Source of the DNA: Chitinophagales bacterium
GTDB taxonomy: Bacteria; Bacteroidota; Bacteroidia; Chitinophagales; Chitinophagaceae
DNA: 64,000 bases
Assembly: GCA_017303855.1 (NCBI GenBank)
Contig: JAFLBL010000009.1
Coordinates: 62,001 to 126,000, forward strand
Direction: 5' to 3'
Part shown: in pieces, positions 36,069 through 44,829 of the stretch
Position numbering within the stretch: position 1 is the first letter of the stretch
Layout: each line of letters opens with the position of its first letter
Notes under the pieces: model-generated
The model's input: only the letters and a program-made list of their open reading frames with translations
Databases searched by the model: none
What the model was told of the DNA's origin: nothing
Made by a program: the position numbers and the translations under genes

Positions 36069-36722
36069 TCAGGCGAATTTTTTTGCATCTTCCAGGAACT
36101 TAGCCAGTCCGATATCCGTCAGCGGATGTTTCAGCAATCCAAGGATTGAATCGAGCGGACAAGTGCAAACATCGGCACCGGCTTCCGCACAACGTACAAT
36201 GTGCAGGGCATTGCGGATAGAGGCGGCCAGTATTTCCGTCTTGTATCCCTGTACCGAATAAATATGCGATATCTGGGAGATCAGTTCAATACCATCCCAG
36301 TTACTATCATCAATACGTCCGATAAAAGGTGACAGATAGGTAGCTCCCGCTTTTGCAGCGAGGATAGCCTGACCTGCGGAAAACACGAGTGTGCAATTGG
36401 TACGGATACCATTATCACTAAACCATTTAATGGCCTTTATACCGTCCTTGATCATCGGGACTTTCACTACAATATTCGGGTGTATCGCCGCCAGTTTCTT
36501 ACCTTCTTCCACCATGGCGTTGAATTCCGTACTGACCACTTCCGCACTGATATCTCCATCCACCAGTTCACAGATGGTTTTATAGTGATTCATTACAGCT
36601 TCCTCCCCTTTTATACCTTCTTTGGCCATCAGAGAAGGGTTGGTGGTAACGCCATCGAGAATGCCCAGTTCATTTGCTTCTTTAATCTGTGCCAGGTTGG
36701 CCGTATCAATAAAAAATTTCAT
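36069..36722 (-). CDS. tal: Small transaldolase / fructose-6-phosphate aldolase family
   Basis: 217 aa, the short MipB/TalC form. MKFFIDTANLAQIKEANELGILDGVTTNPSLMAKEG is the diagnostic N-terminus, the Schiff-base Lys is in NIVVKVPM (about residue 86), and FIGRIDDSNWDG and EILAASIRN line the active site. It either transfers dihydroxyacetone units in the pentose phosphate pathway or acts as an F6P aldolase; the sequence alone does not settle which. It is transcribed alone and ends at a terminator. Confidence 0.93.
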   Translation of the reverse strand: MKFFIDTANLAQIKEANELGILDGVTTNPSLMAKEGIKGEEAVMNHYKTICELVDGDISAEVVSTEFNAMVEEGKKLAAIHPNIVVKVPMIKDGIKAIKWFSDNGIRTNCTLVFSAGQAILAAKAGATYLSPFIGRIDDSNWDGIELISQISHIYSVQGYKTEILAASIRNALHIVRCAEAGADVCTCPLDSILGLLKHPLTDIGLAKFLEDAKKFA

Positions 36723-36796
36723 GTTGTTGTATTTTGAGTACTAAACTATTGCGATTCTGTGAGGAGTCCTCCTGAACGAACTGGTGGAGGTGGAAT

Positions 36797-36820
36797 CCTC
36801 CTACGCCAAGGCTACGGAGG
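36797..36820. repeat. Hairpin-forming repeat after the SRP RNA gene
   Basis: CCTCC at 36797-36801 pairs with GGAGG at 36816-36820 and GCC with GGC inside. It lies directly after the SRP RNA T tract (minus direction). From memory, similar TACGCCAAGGCTACGG hairpins recur in Bacteroidota genomes. 36723-36796 holds nothing further. Confidence 0.45.
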
Positions 36821-36822
36821 GT

Positions 36823-36925
36823 AAAAAAAGTGGCAGGCTGATTACATCGCACCGCTCAACCACCTACTCTTGCTGCCTTCCGGCCCTGGGAGGGTTCAGC
36901 AGGAGCTGGTCGTGTAAGACCTGCC
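36823..36925 (-). ncRNA. ffs: Signal recognition particle RNA, small bacterial type (4.5S RNA)
   Basis: On the minus strand the core GGCCGGAAGGCAGCA (complement of 36871-36885) is the universal SRP domain IV loop that binds Ffh. The ends pair: GGCAGG at the 5' end (36925-36920) with CCTGCC near the 3' end, and TTACA with TGTAA next to it, making a long hairpin of about 95 bases. A run of seven T (36829-36823) terminates it. The RNA guides nascent membrane and exported proteins to the Sec system together with Ffh and FtsY. A -7 box TATCTTTG lies five bases before the 5' end. Confidence 0.95.
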
Positions 36926-36929
36926 GGCG

Positions 36930-36937
36930 CAAAGATA
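36930..36937 (-). promoter_or_regulatory. Promoter -7 box of the SRP RNA gene
   Basis: TATCTTTG on the minus strand is a perfect TAnnTTTG box, with CTG (36958-36960) 20 bases upstream in the -33 place. Because the RNA 5' end can be read from pairing, this fixes +1 at five bases after the box and serves as a ruler for the other promoters. Confidence 0.7.
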
Positions 36938-36978
36938 AGGCAGATGAGTGGAATCTGCAGGTCTTATTGAAAAAAACT

Positions 36979-38256
36979 TCATCGCTGAAATGCGGAACTA
37001 ATCTGGGAATAACCGATAAGCTCATCCGCCCGGGCACCAAACGGCCGGTAGTACACCAGTATGGTATACGCATTTTCAGTACCCCAGTAATTCCCTTCCG
37101 TATTTTCAAGTACGGCCTGTACGCCGGTTGTATTCCTGGCGGGTAAAGACACATAGGCGTAGTTATAATAACCTTGTTTCAGATAAAGACTTTTTTCATA
37201 CACTCCTTTTTCCGCATTGAACTGCAATCTTGCCTGCTCATCAGGCTGATAGCCGGTCAGTTCGCCATAGAGATAGATGTTTTTCCCTTCCAGCGCCCTG
37301 TTACCGGGTGGCACATACGTAAAATGTACCCAGGCATACTCTGCCTGCCAGTAGGGATTCCCATTATCCTGATTTTCGGATGTAAAAAGGCCGTTAATAT
37401 CCCTGTAATAAATATAAAGTTGCTGACGCCTGTCGATATCCGGATTAATATAAATATCTGTACGGTCGCTGGTATCGCTGTCCACAATTTTCAGCACCCT
37501 GTCACTTCGTAAACGAAAACTGCGGAGGTCCGCCCAACGCCATTCCTTTCCGGCAGCAAATGTGGTAAAGGCTTCATCACTGTATTCATAATAGTTTCCT
37601 CTGAAGAGTGTAGGCCTGTCCAATAATGTTGCACCGGTCCAGGCATAATTCTGCAACATAACTATTTTCAGATCCTGTGGTGATAACGGGTTAATCTGGT
37701 TGCCGGCCGTGCTTACTCCGGCCTGAACCCGTTGATGGGTCTGAAAGAGGTTGCCGTTAAACGGTTGTAATACCTGGCCTGAAACAGCCGCTTTTTTATT
37801 AACCACCAGCATTCGTTTGGTAAACACCAGCCTGGATGTATCATCATTCAGAAATACTTTCAGCAGATAATTCCCGCCCTTAACCGGACCGGAATTCCGT
37901 TCAGGCAATACGGCCTGGTAATGAGTGTACCTGGTTTGTACAATGGAAGAACTCCGATAGGTGCCAATCCGGTTGCTCTGAAAGCCCCGTATATAATCAT
38001 AGGTTTGAACATTGGCCGGCGTCCAGTCGGCATTACACAATTGAAAACTATAATAATAATTTTTTACATCGTTATCCAGGTCATCAAAATGCAGTTCGAG
38101 CTGGTCATTACTGCCTAACTGTAAGACCGGATAACTGAAAATATCCCCGCTCCGGAACAGCTTAACCGTACGGATATTGGAACGGTATACGTGATCCGGC
38201 AGTTGCGCTGTCAGAAAAAGCGGCCAGCAAAGCAGGCAGACGATTAAATTTTTCAT
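36979..38256 (-). CDS. Type IX secretion system plug protein (DUF5103)
   Basis: 425 aa with a signal peptide (LIVCLLCWPLFLTAQ). The N-terminal SNIRTVKLFRSGDIFSYPVLQLGSNDQLELHFDDL and YYYSFQLCNADWTPANVQTYDYIRGFQSNRI are typical of DUF5103 proteins. The C-terminal third (LYGELTGYQPDEQARLQFN, LKQGYYNYAYVSLP) forms the second beta domain. In Flavobacterium a member of this family was seen closing the periplasmic side of the SprA pore, hence the name Plug. It fits with the T9SS cargo protein at 9.6-13.3 kb. It is divergent from the permease gene. Confidence 0.88.
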   Translation of the reverse strand: MKNLIVCLLCWPLFLTAQLPDHVYRSNIRTVKLFRSGDIFSYPVLQLGSNDQLELHFDDLDNDVKNYYYSFQLCNADWTPANVQTYDYIRGFQSNRIGTYRSSSIVQTRYTHYQAVLPERNSGPVKGGNYLLKVFLNDDTSRLVFTKRMLVVNKKAAVSGQVLQPFNGNLFQTHQRVQAGVSTAGNQINPLSPQDLKIVMLQNYAWTGATLLDRPTLFRGNYYEYSDEAFTTFAAGKEWRWADLRSFRLRSDRVLKIVDSDTSDRTDIYINPDIDRRQQLYIYYRDINGLFTSENQDNGNPYWQAEYAWVHFTYVPPGNRALEGKNIYLYGELTGYQPDEQARLQFNAEKGVYEKSLYLKQGYYNYAYVSLPARNTTGVQAVLENTEGNYWGTENAYTILVYYRPFGARADELIGYSQISSAFQR

Positions 38257-38354
38257 GAGTGGGTTCTTCTCTGAAAATAATAGTTGAAAATACAGTAAAA
38301 AACAGGATAAATCCTGCGGGTCACCTTATTTTTGAAGAAGACAATAAATTCAAT

Positions 38355-39590
38355 TTGAAGGTTGCAGGATTCATAGCCCACCGCATCGCGTTTAACCAGC
38401 AGAGAACATTTTCTCGCTTTATCATCCGCTTATCTGTGGTGGCGACCATCATCAGTGTAATGGTAATGATTGTGACGCTGGCCCTGGCTAATGGTTTTCA
38501 GGAAGCGGTGAGTCAGAAAATATTCAGTTTCTGGGGGCATATCCGGGTGCAGGAAAAGCAACCGGGGAAAGCCATCATTTCAGAGGAAATACCCATCAGC
38601 CAGGATGCCGGACTGGAAAAGACAATCGCCGCATTTCCCGGGGTAAAGAGTATACATCCGTTTGCCACCCGGTACGCCCTGCTCAAAACAAAGGACGAGA
38701 TTGAAGGGGCCTTGGTAAAAGGGCTGGACAGCAGTTATGATTTTGAACACCTGAAAGATTTTATTAAAGCTGGCGGACCGATCCGTTTTACCGATTCCCT
38801 TTTCAGCCGCGACCTTTTGTTGTCTGATTATACAGCCAGCAGGATGCAATTAAAACCAGGCGACAGCCTGATTATATATTTCCTGAAACCCGGCGAACAA
38901 CCCAGTCCGAAAAAAGTACATGTGGCCGGTATTTATAAAACCGGGATTGAAGAATATGACCGGCTGTTTGCCATCGGGGATATCCGTTTAATCCGTCGCC
39001 TCAATCAATGGAATGAGGACCAGGTTGGCGGGTATGAAGTTTTTATTAATGACTACAGGGAAACGGATACCCTGACGAAACAATTACATGATATGGATTC
39101 TTTTCCGGCCACCTGGGACGCCATCAGTGTCCGGAAAATATCACCGAATATTTTTGACTGGCTCAATATGCAGGACAATACCCGGAATGTGCTGATCGGA
39201 TTTATGGTGGCGGTTGCCGTTATTAACCTGATTACCTGTTTGCTGATTCTTGTACTGGAGCGGGTAAGAATGATCGGGATACTGAAATCACTGGGCGCCA
39301 CGGACTGGACGGTACAACTGATCTTTCTCCGGCATTCCCTGATTATCACACTGACCGGAATTCTCACCGGTACCGGACTGGCCCTGCTCCTGCTTTGGAT
39401 ACAGCAGCAAACTGGTTTTATCAAACTCAAAGAAGAAGCCTATTACCTGAGTACCGCCGCGGTAAAAATCAACTGGATTGAAGTAGTAATCGTTTGCGCA
39501 GGCACCCTGCTGATTTCCTTTCTGATCATGCTGATTCCGTCCTTACTTGTTCGTAAAATTCAGCCGGTAAAAGCCATTCGTTTCAGGTAA
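38355..39590 (+). CDS. LolC/LolE-like ABC transporter permease
   Basis: 411 aa from a TTG at 38355. The open frame also offers a GTG at 38259, but that codon is only two bases from the divergent plug-protein start and would add about 30 residues unlike the family. From the TTG the protein begins KVAGFIAHRIAFNQQRTFSRFIIRL, as LolC/E-type permeases do. There are four membrane segments: one near residue 25, a large periplasmic MacB-like domain (about 60-280), then three in an FtsX domain with GILKSLGATDWTVQLIFL. It would help release lipoproteins from the inner membrane or expel a substrate. No ATPase gene is adjacent. Confidence 0.83.
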   Translation: MKVAGFIAHRIAFNQQRTFSRFIIRLSVVATIISVMVMIVTLALANGFQEAVSQKIFSFWGHIRVQEKQPGKAIISEEIPISQDAGLEKTIAAFPGVKSIHPFATRYALLKTKDEIEGALVKGLDSSYDFEHLKDFIKAGGPIRFTDSLFSRDLLLSDYTASRMQLKPGDSLIIYFLKPGEQPSPKKVHVAGIYKTGIEEYDRLFAIGDIRLIRRLNQWNEDQVGGYEVFINDYRETDTLTKQLHDMDSFPATWDAISVRKISPNIFDWLNMQDNTRNVLIGFMVAVAVINLITCLLILVLERVRMIGILKSLGATDWTVQLIFLRHSLIITLTGILTGTGLALLLLWIQQQTGFIKLKEEAYYLSTAAVKINWIEVVIVCAGTLLISFLIMLIPSLLVRKIQPVKAIRFR

Positions 39591-40308
39591 GATGCGATAA
39601 AACTATTCCCGTTGCCACCCCCGCATTCAGTGATTCAGCCCCACCCTTCCGTGGTATGGTAATCCGCATATTCGCTTTTGCCAGCAGCGATTCCGGTATT
39701 CCCTGGGATTCATTACCGACGAGTATAATCCCTTTAACCGGCTTTTTGATCGTACGGATATCGGCTCCCTCCAACACGGTAGCATACACTGTTGTTTCCG
39801 TTAATGAGTCCAGCCAGTCTTCCAGGTTTTTATACAGCACTTTTACCCGGGCAATACTGCCCATGGTGGATTGCACCACTTTGGGGTTATAAACATCCAC
39901 CGTATCCTCGCTGCAAACCACCTGTTCCACACCAAACCAGTCTGCAATCCGTATTATTGTGCCCAGGTTTCCCGGATCCTGAATACCACACAGGGCCAGT
40001 ATCAGCTTGTTAGTTACTTCCGGTTCCTGTGCTGAAAACTGATTCAGCAGGGCCAGCACTTTATTGGGCGTCTTTACTTGTGAAATTTTTTCTAACTCTT
40101 GTTCCGTTATTTCATGCGATTCAATGCCGGTTAACAATTGGCTGTTTTCCATAATCCATTCCTGCAGCCCGTATACTTCCTTCACCAGTCCCGCTTCCAG
40201 CAGTTCCTGTACAATCTTAGGCCCCTCCGCAATAAAACAGCCGGACTGATCCCTGAATTTTTTCTGGCCCAAACTTTGAATATATTTGATCCTGGATTTA
40301 ACAAGCAT
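39583..40308 (-). CDS. TrmH/SpoU-family RNA 2'-O-methyltransferase
   Basis: 241 aa. The C-terminal SPOUT domain has all three motifs: QDPGNLGTIIRIADWFG (motif 1), IILVGNESQGIP (motif 2) and ITIPRKGGAESLNAGVATGIVL (motif 3, knot). The N-terminal 80 residues are the substrate-binding domain. It should methylate a ribose in tRNA or 23S rRNA with S-adenosylmethionine, but the target cannot be told. Its stop overlaps the permease gene by eight bases in convergent orientation. It is divergent from tamL. Confidence 0.9.
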   Translation of the reverse strand: MLVKSRIKYIQSLGQKKFRDQSGCFIAEGPKIVQELLEAGLVKEVYGLQEWIMENSQLLTGIESHEITEQELEKISQVKTPNKVLALLNQFSAQEPEVTNKLILALCGIQDPGNLGTIIRIADWFGVEQVVCSEDTVDVYNPKVVQSTMGSIARVKVLYKNLEDWLDSLTETTVYATVLEGADIRTIKKPVKGIILVGNESQGIPESLLAKANMRITIPRKGGAESLNAGVATGIVLSHLT

Positions 40309-40328
40309 AGTTATTCTTTAACATTTAT

Positions 40329-42659
40329 ATGAAAACAGGCCGGCTTTATTCATTACCACAGACTTTGCGGCATCTGCTGGCCGGCACTTTACTGACCCTG
40401 TCTGCCGTTTCCTGTAAAGTTATCCCTAAAAACTATCCAAAAGGAAAGCCTTTTGTTTTTGAAACAAAGGTCACGGTTAACGGGAATTATACAAATGAAG
40501 AAAGGGATATTCTTGTATCCAGGCTGAAAGGGCAACTGGACGACAGCATCAGAGACCGTTCGGTTTCGAAGCTTTTTTTCAGTGTGATGAAAAATCCACC
40601 CGTCTATAAACGGGAAAATGCGGATCGTTCCATCCTGTATATGCGTTCGCTGCTGAATTCGTTGGGGTATTTTCACGATACCATCACCTATAAGGATACG
40701 ATTAAAACAGCAGGCAAAGACCAGCAACGGGCCTTTATCAATTTTGTGGTTACCCCCGGCAAAGTAGTCCGGCTGGATTCTATCAGTTATACCCTGAAGC
40801 ATCCGGGACTCCAATCCATCACGGAAGAGAATAAAAAAGAATCGTTGTTGAAAAAAGGAGAGCCCTTTGCCAAAACCGCGGTTTCTATGGAACTGGACAG
40901 GCTGGTAGATCTGTATCGCAACAATGGTTACCTCCGGTTCAACCGGGAAGAGCTCAAAGGCATATGGGATACACTCTCACTGGAATTGCTTAGCCCGACT
41001 CTTGACCCTTTTGAACAATTACAGATCCTGCAGCGATTAAAAGAAAAGAGAGAAAATCCGACCGCGAACCTGGATATCATTCTCCGGCCGGGATATGACA
41101 GCAGCAAACTCACAAAATATTATGTCGGAAATATAACAGTATACCCGGAATTCAGCCCGGATACGGCCGGTTTAATACCGGATACTTCCTATGTAAACGG
41201 CATCCGTATCATTTCACACCGGAATACGTTTCGTCCTAAGATATTTCCGCAGCATATTTATTTTAAACGGGGTGATTTATATAACCAGCAGCATTTCTTT
41301 AAAACCATTAACCGATTCAATTCACTCGGAGCCTGGCGGCTGGCGAATATTGAGCAACTGACCTATAAAGGAAAAGATTCAGCCGACTTTATTATCCGGC
41401 TGACCCCTGCCAAAAAATATTCCTTTAATGCCAACCTGGAATCCAGCCAGAACCAGAATCAATATCTCGGCAACCTGTTTAGTATTGGTACCAATGCCGG
41501 TGTGTTGTTCAGGAATTTTCTGAAATCCGCGGTACAGGCAACCGTCAACCTGCGATATGGGATAGAGCTGGGCAATAATTTTGTCCAATCGCAACAGTTT
41601 GTACTGAGTAACACTATCTATATTCCCAAACTGATTTTCCCGGGTTCCCGGCGATTTCTCCCGGAAAGCAAACGGAATAATTTCCGGACCGTATTCGGAA
41701 TCAATGCCGCCACTACCCAGCGCAAGGAATTATTTAACCTGACATCGGTCAACAGTTCCTGGGGATACGAATATCAATTCATAAAACCGGGGAGCACCCG
41801 TTTGAAACAACTTTCATTGAAACTGCTGAATATTGAATATTCCAATCTGCGGCCAAAAGACAGTCTGAACAAACTTATTGCCGCGAATCCGGCCTTAAAA
41901 AATATTTTCACCGACGGATTTATTTCTACGTCAATTCTTGGTTATTCTTTGACCAATACCCGGCCGCATAAACCTTCCGTTTTCTCTGTCAACCTTGAAG
42001 TTCCCATTATTGCCGGGTTGATTCCCAGCCGTTTTCTGGACACTCAATTATACAAATTCATTAAGCTGAATGCGGAATTTACCCAGCAGATAAAATGGAA
42101 AAATTCATCCATTGTATTCCGGGGATTTGCGGGTTTTGGCTATGCACTGGAATCCACGGTAAAAGTTGAAAAGAGAAATGCGTTGCCTTTCTTTAAACAG
42201 TATTTCGCCGGCGGGCCAAACAGCATGCGTGCCTGGCGATTGCGGCGCCTTGGCCCGGGGTCGATCGTAAAAGACTATACCCAATATCCCTACCGGTTTG
42301 GCGACATACAACTCGAGGCCAATGTAGAATATCGTTTTAAAGTAGCCACGGTGGCTGGCACCAGAGTGGAAAGTGTTTTATTCACTGATATCGGTAATGT
42401 CTGGTTCATGAAATCAAAAGCCGGCAGCACGGACGAAGTGTTCAAACTCAGCCGGCTGGGAAAAGATATCGCCATCGGAATGGGAACCGGCCTGCGGCTG
42501 GACTTCTCTTATTTTATTATCCGGCTGGATTATGCCTATAAAGTGAAAGACCCGAGTCCGGATTTACTGACGCAGCCCAGCCAGAATAAATGGTTTTATA
42601 ACTGGAAACCATTCAACGGACAGTTGCAGCTGGGTATCAATTATCCGTTCAAATTATAA
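40329..42659 (+). CDS. tamL: TamL: lipoprotein-type BamA/TamA family outer-membrane protein
   Basis: 776 aa. The signal peptide ends in lipobox AVSC with Cys29, the feature that separates the Bacteroidota TamL from TamA. POTRA-like domains occupy about residues 40-370 and the 16-strand barrel about 390-776, ending INYPFKL. The L6 loop has SMRAWRLRRLGPG in place of VRGY/F, and the last strands include VESVLFTDIGNVW. It is the outer-membrane half of the TAM complex that helps insert outer-membrane proteins. Its partner TamB is at 54.5-59.4 kb. It ends six bases into the convergent truB gene. Confidence 0.9.
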   Translation: MKTGRLYSLPQTLRHLLAGTLLTLSAVSCKVIPKNYPKGKPFVFETKVTVNGNYTNEERDILVSRLKGQLDDSIRDRSVSKLFFSVMKNPPVYKRENADRSILYMRSLLNSLGYFHDTITYKDTIKTAGKDQQRAFINFVVTPGKVVRLDSISYTLKHPGLQSITEENKKESLLKKGEPFAKTAVSMELDRLVDLYRNNGYLRFNREELKGIWDTLSLELLSPTLDPFEQLQILQRLKEKRENPTANLDIILRPGYDSSKLTKYYVGNITVYPEFSPDTAGLIPDTSYVNGIRIISHRNTFRPKIFPQHIYFKRGDLYNQQHFFKTINRFNSLGAWRLANIEQLTYKGKDSADFIIRLTPAKKYSFNANLESSQNQNQYLGNLFSIGTNAGVLFRNFLKSAVQATVNLRYGIELGNNFVQSQQFVLSNTIYIPKLIFPGSRRFLPESKRNNFRTVFGINAATTQRKELFNLTSVNSSWGYEYQFIKPGSTRLKQLSLKLLNIEYSNLRPKDSLNKLIAANPALKNIFTDGFISTSILGYSLTNTRPHKPSVFSVNLEVPIIAGLIPSRFLDTQLYKFIKLNAEFTQQIKWKNSSIVFRGFAGFGYALESTVKVEKRNALPFFKQYFAGGPNSMRAWRLRRLGPGSIVKDYTQYPYRFGDIQLEANVEYRFKVATVAGTRVESVLFTDIGNVWFMKSKAGSTDEVFKLSRLGKDIAIGMGTGLRLDFSYFIIRLDYAYKVKDPSPDLLTQPSQNKWFYNWKPFNGQLQLGINYPFKL

Positions 42660-43346
42660 GGCAGACCGGAGTTGCCTGACCCGTTCTTCAAAAGCCTGCA
42701 GCGTTTCCGCCTCGTCTGCCCGGAATGCACCGATGCGCGTACGACGTAAACGGCTGAGGTGAGCGCCACATCCAAGCGCCTGTCCGAAATCATGCGCCAG
42801 ACTGCGTATATACGTTCCCGTTGAACACACCACCCTGAATTCCACAACAGGCAATTCAATGCGGGTGATTTCAAATGCATAAATGGTCAATCGCCGGGGC
42901 TCCAGTTTTACTTCTTTACCGGCACGCGCCAGTTCATATACCCTTTTCCCTTCTACTTTAATGGCCGAATGCGCAGGCGGTACCTGCATAATTTCTCCTG
43001 TGAATGGCAGCGTGGCAGCGTGTATCTGCTCCGCTGTTAAATGGTCAAAAGGCCGGGGATGCTCCGGTGTGGATTCCAGGTCATAAGTGGGTGTGGTGGT
43101 TCCCAATGTAAAATGCCCGGTATATTCCTTTTCCTGGGCCATGTATTCGTTGATCCGTTTGGTAAATTTCCCGGTACAAACAATTAACAACCCGCTGGCC
43201 AGCGGATCAAGCGTTCCGGCATGTCCGACTTTTTTAATCCGGATCAGGTTCCTGATTTTGCGTACCGCATCAAAAGAAGTCCATTCCAGCGGTTTATCTA
43301 TCAGCAAAACCTGGCCTTCCTCAAAAATCTGCAGGGGGGTATTCAT
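42654..43346 (-). CDS. truB: tRNA pseudouridine(55) synthase
   Basis: 230 aa, the short form without a C-terminal PUA domain. KPLEWTSFDAVRKIRNLIRIKKVGHAGTLDPLASGLLIVCTGK (from residue 18) carries the catalytic Asp in GTLDP, and EYTGHFTLGTTTPTYD and VVCSTGTYIRSLAHDFG are the other TruB blocks. It modifies U55 in the T loop of tRNA. An octamer array lies 26 bases upstream of its ATG. Its stop overlaps tamL by six bases. Confidence 0.95.
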   Translation of the reverse strand: MNTPLQIFEEGQVLLIDKPLEWTSFDAVRKIRNLIRIKKVGHAGTLDPLASGLLIVCTGKFTKRINEYMAQEKEYTGHFTLGTTTPTYDLESTPEHPRPFDHLTAEQIHAATLPFTGEIMQVPPAHSAIKVEGKRVYELARAGKEVKLEPRRLTIYAFEITRIELPVVEFRVVCSTGTYIRSLAHDFGQALGCGAHLSRLRRTRIGAFRADEAETLQAFEERVRQLRSAL

Positions 43347-43372
43347 GCGGGCAAAGGTAATGGAAACGGGGT

Positions 43373-43444
43373 GTTGAAGGGTTTAGGTGTTTAGGTGTTG
43401 AGATGTTTAGTTGTTTAGTTGTTTAGATGTTTAGGGGTTGATCC
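43373..43444. repeat. Nine-unit octamer array (GTTTAGnn)
   Basis: Nine 8-bp units in strict phase from GTTGAAGG (43373) through GTTTAGGT, GTTTAGGT, GTTGAGAT, GTTTAGTT, GTTTAGTT, GTTTAGAT and GTTTAGGG to GTTGATCC. The first six bases are mostly fixed and the last two vary. Confidence 0.8.
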
Positions 43445-43447
43445 CGG

Positions 43448-43482
43448 CACCTGACACCTGTCACCTGACACCTGACACCTGA
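43448..43482. repeat. Five-unit CACCTGA heptamer array
   Basis: Five 7-bp units, CACCTGA with one CACCTGT, follow the octamer array after three bases and end nine bases before the DUF58 stop codon. No terminator hairpin is visible in this intergenic region. Confidence 0.8.
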
Positions 43483-43491
43483 TTTATTACG

Positions 43492-44817
43492 TTAAATTGA
43501 CATCCGTGTTTTCAGTTCCAGGTATTTATTTACCGTGTTTACGGTCAATCCTTCCGGGCTGGTCAGAATGGAGGGGATGCCGTATTTGTGCAGTTCTTTT
43601 ACCATCAGTTTTTTCTCATATACAAATTTCTCCGCAATGGTTTTGATATAGATATCTTCCAGTACATGGCTTTTGGAATCAAGTACTGTTTTTAATTCTG
43701 TATTTTCAAAAAACACAACCAGCAACAGGTGATATTTGGCTATTCTTTTGAGAGCCGGCATTTCCCGCTGCAGACTTTCCATTGATTCAAAATTGGTAAA
43801 TAATACCAGGAGGCTCCGGTTGGTGATCCGGTTCCGGATAACGGAGAAAAGCTTTTCAAAATCAGCTTCCAGAAATTCGGTTTTTTGTTTGTACAATGTC
43901 TCCAGCACCTGGTTCATCTGGGTAGGCTTTTTATCCGCCGGCAGAAAAGTATCCAGGTTTTTCTCAAACGTGATCAGCCCTGCTTTATCCTGTCTCACCA
44001 GGGCCACATTACTCAACACCAGGGAGGCATTGATGGCATAGTCCAGCAGCGTCAATCCGTTAAAGGGCATTTTCATCACGCGGCCTTTATTGATCAGGCA
44101 ATAGATCTGCTGGCTTCTTTCATCGGTGTAATTATTCACCATCAGATCCTGTTTGCGGGCAGTGGCTTTCCAGTTGATCGTACGATAATCATCGCCCCGG
44201 ACATACTCTTTGATCTGTTCAAATTCCATACTGTGGCCGATTTTCCTGATCTTCTTCACACCGGCCTCCTGTAACCGGTTGCTAACAGCCAGTAACTGAT
44301 ATCGTCTCATCTGCATGTAGGAGGGATACACTTTCACCACCTGTTCCCTTGAAAAAATGAAGCGCCTGCGGATCAGGCGCAGGGGCGCATGAACAAACAC
44401 GTTAATATCATGAAAAATATATTCACCACGGGATTCTGGCCGCAACTGGTATTCGAGCGTAAACAGTTGCTCACCGTTTAACAGTACTTTCCTGATCCAG
44501 TTACGTTCCTGGAACTGCGCAGGCAATTCGTCGATGATACTGGCTTTTACCTGAAACGGATAATGGCTAATCAGCTGTATACGCACGGTATTGGCATCAC
44601 CGATACTGAATCGTTCGGTCAATTCACGTTCCGCTTCCACCGCATTTCGTTTGGTGAATACCAGCACTACATCGAATAATATGGCCACCAGTAAAAACAC
44701 CAACAACAGCTCGCCTGCGGTGTACAATGCAGGGATGAGATAGCTAAGGGCAAACAGTACTGCTGCCAGCCCGGCTATATAGTAGACCACCTTATTTAAA
44801 TAAAAGGACTTGATCAC
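43492..44817 (-). CDS. DUF58 domain protein
   Basis: 441 aa. Two membrane segments near the N-terminus (residues about 10-50) are followed by a beta domain and the DUF58 core. That core has EQIKEYVRGDDYRTINWKATARKQDLMVNNY (about 205-235) and then a von Willebrand A-like fold. The metal-site strand reads YCLINKGRVM, with Asn where the first MIDAS Asp would be and Gly-Arg for the Ser pair, so metal binding is doubtful. It is the last gene of a five-gene operon after MoxR. MoxR-DUF58 pairs are thought to act as a chaperone system for a membrane or periplasmic client, which is not identified here. Confidence 0.88.
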   Translation of the reverse strand: MIKSFYLNKVVYYIAGLAAVLFALSYLIPALYTAGELLLVFLLVAILFDVVLVFTKRNAVEAERELTERFSIGDANTVRIQLISHYPFQVKASIIDELPAQFQERNWIRKVLLNGEQLFTLEYQLRPESRGEYIFHDINVFVHAPLRLIRRRFIFSREQVVKVYPSYMQMRRYQLLAVSNRLQEAGVKKIRKIGHSMEFEQIKEYVRGDDYRTINWKATARKQDLMVNNYTDERSQQIYCLINKGRVMKMPFNGLTLLDYAINASLVLSNVALVRQDKAGLITFEKNLDTFLPADKKPTQMNQVLETLYKQKTEFLEADFEKLFSVIRNRITNRSLLVLFTNFESMESLQREMPALKRIAKYHLLLVVFFENTELKTVLDSKSHVLEDIYIKTIAEKFVYEKKLMVKELHKYGIPSILTSPEGLTVNTVNKYLELKTRMSI

Positions 44818-44829
44818 GGTTCAATGATT

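Noticed and set aside
36784..37146. 120-codon plus-strand open frame
   Set aside because: It covers the SRP RNA gene in antisense and the end of the plug protein gene.
38259..38354. GTG start for the permease
   Set aside because: Two bases from the divergent start codon, and the added residues are unlike LolC/E proteins; the TTG at 38355 fits the family N-terminus.
43373..43482. CRISPR array
   Set aside because: Units are 7-8 bp without spacers, and no cas genes are present.
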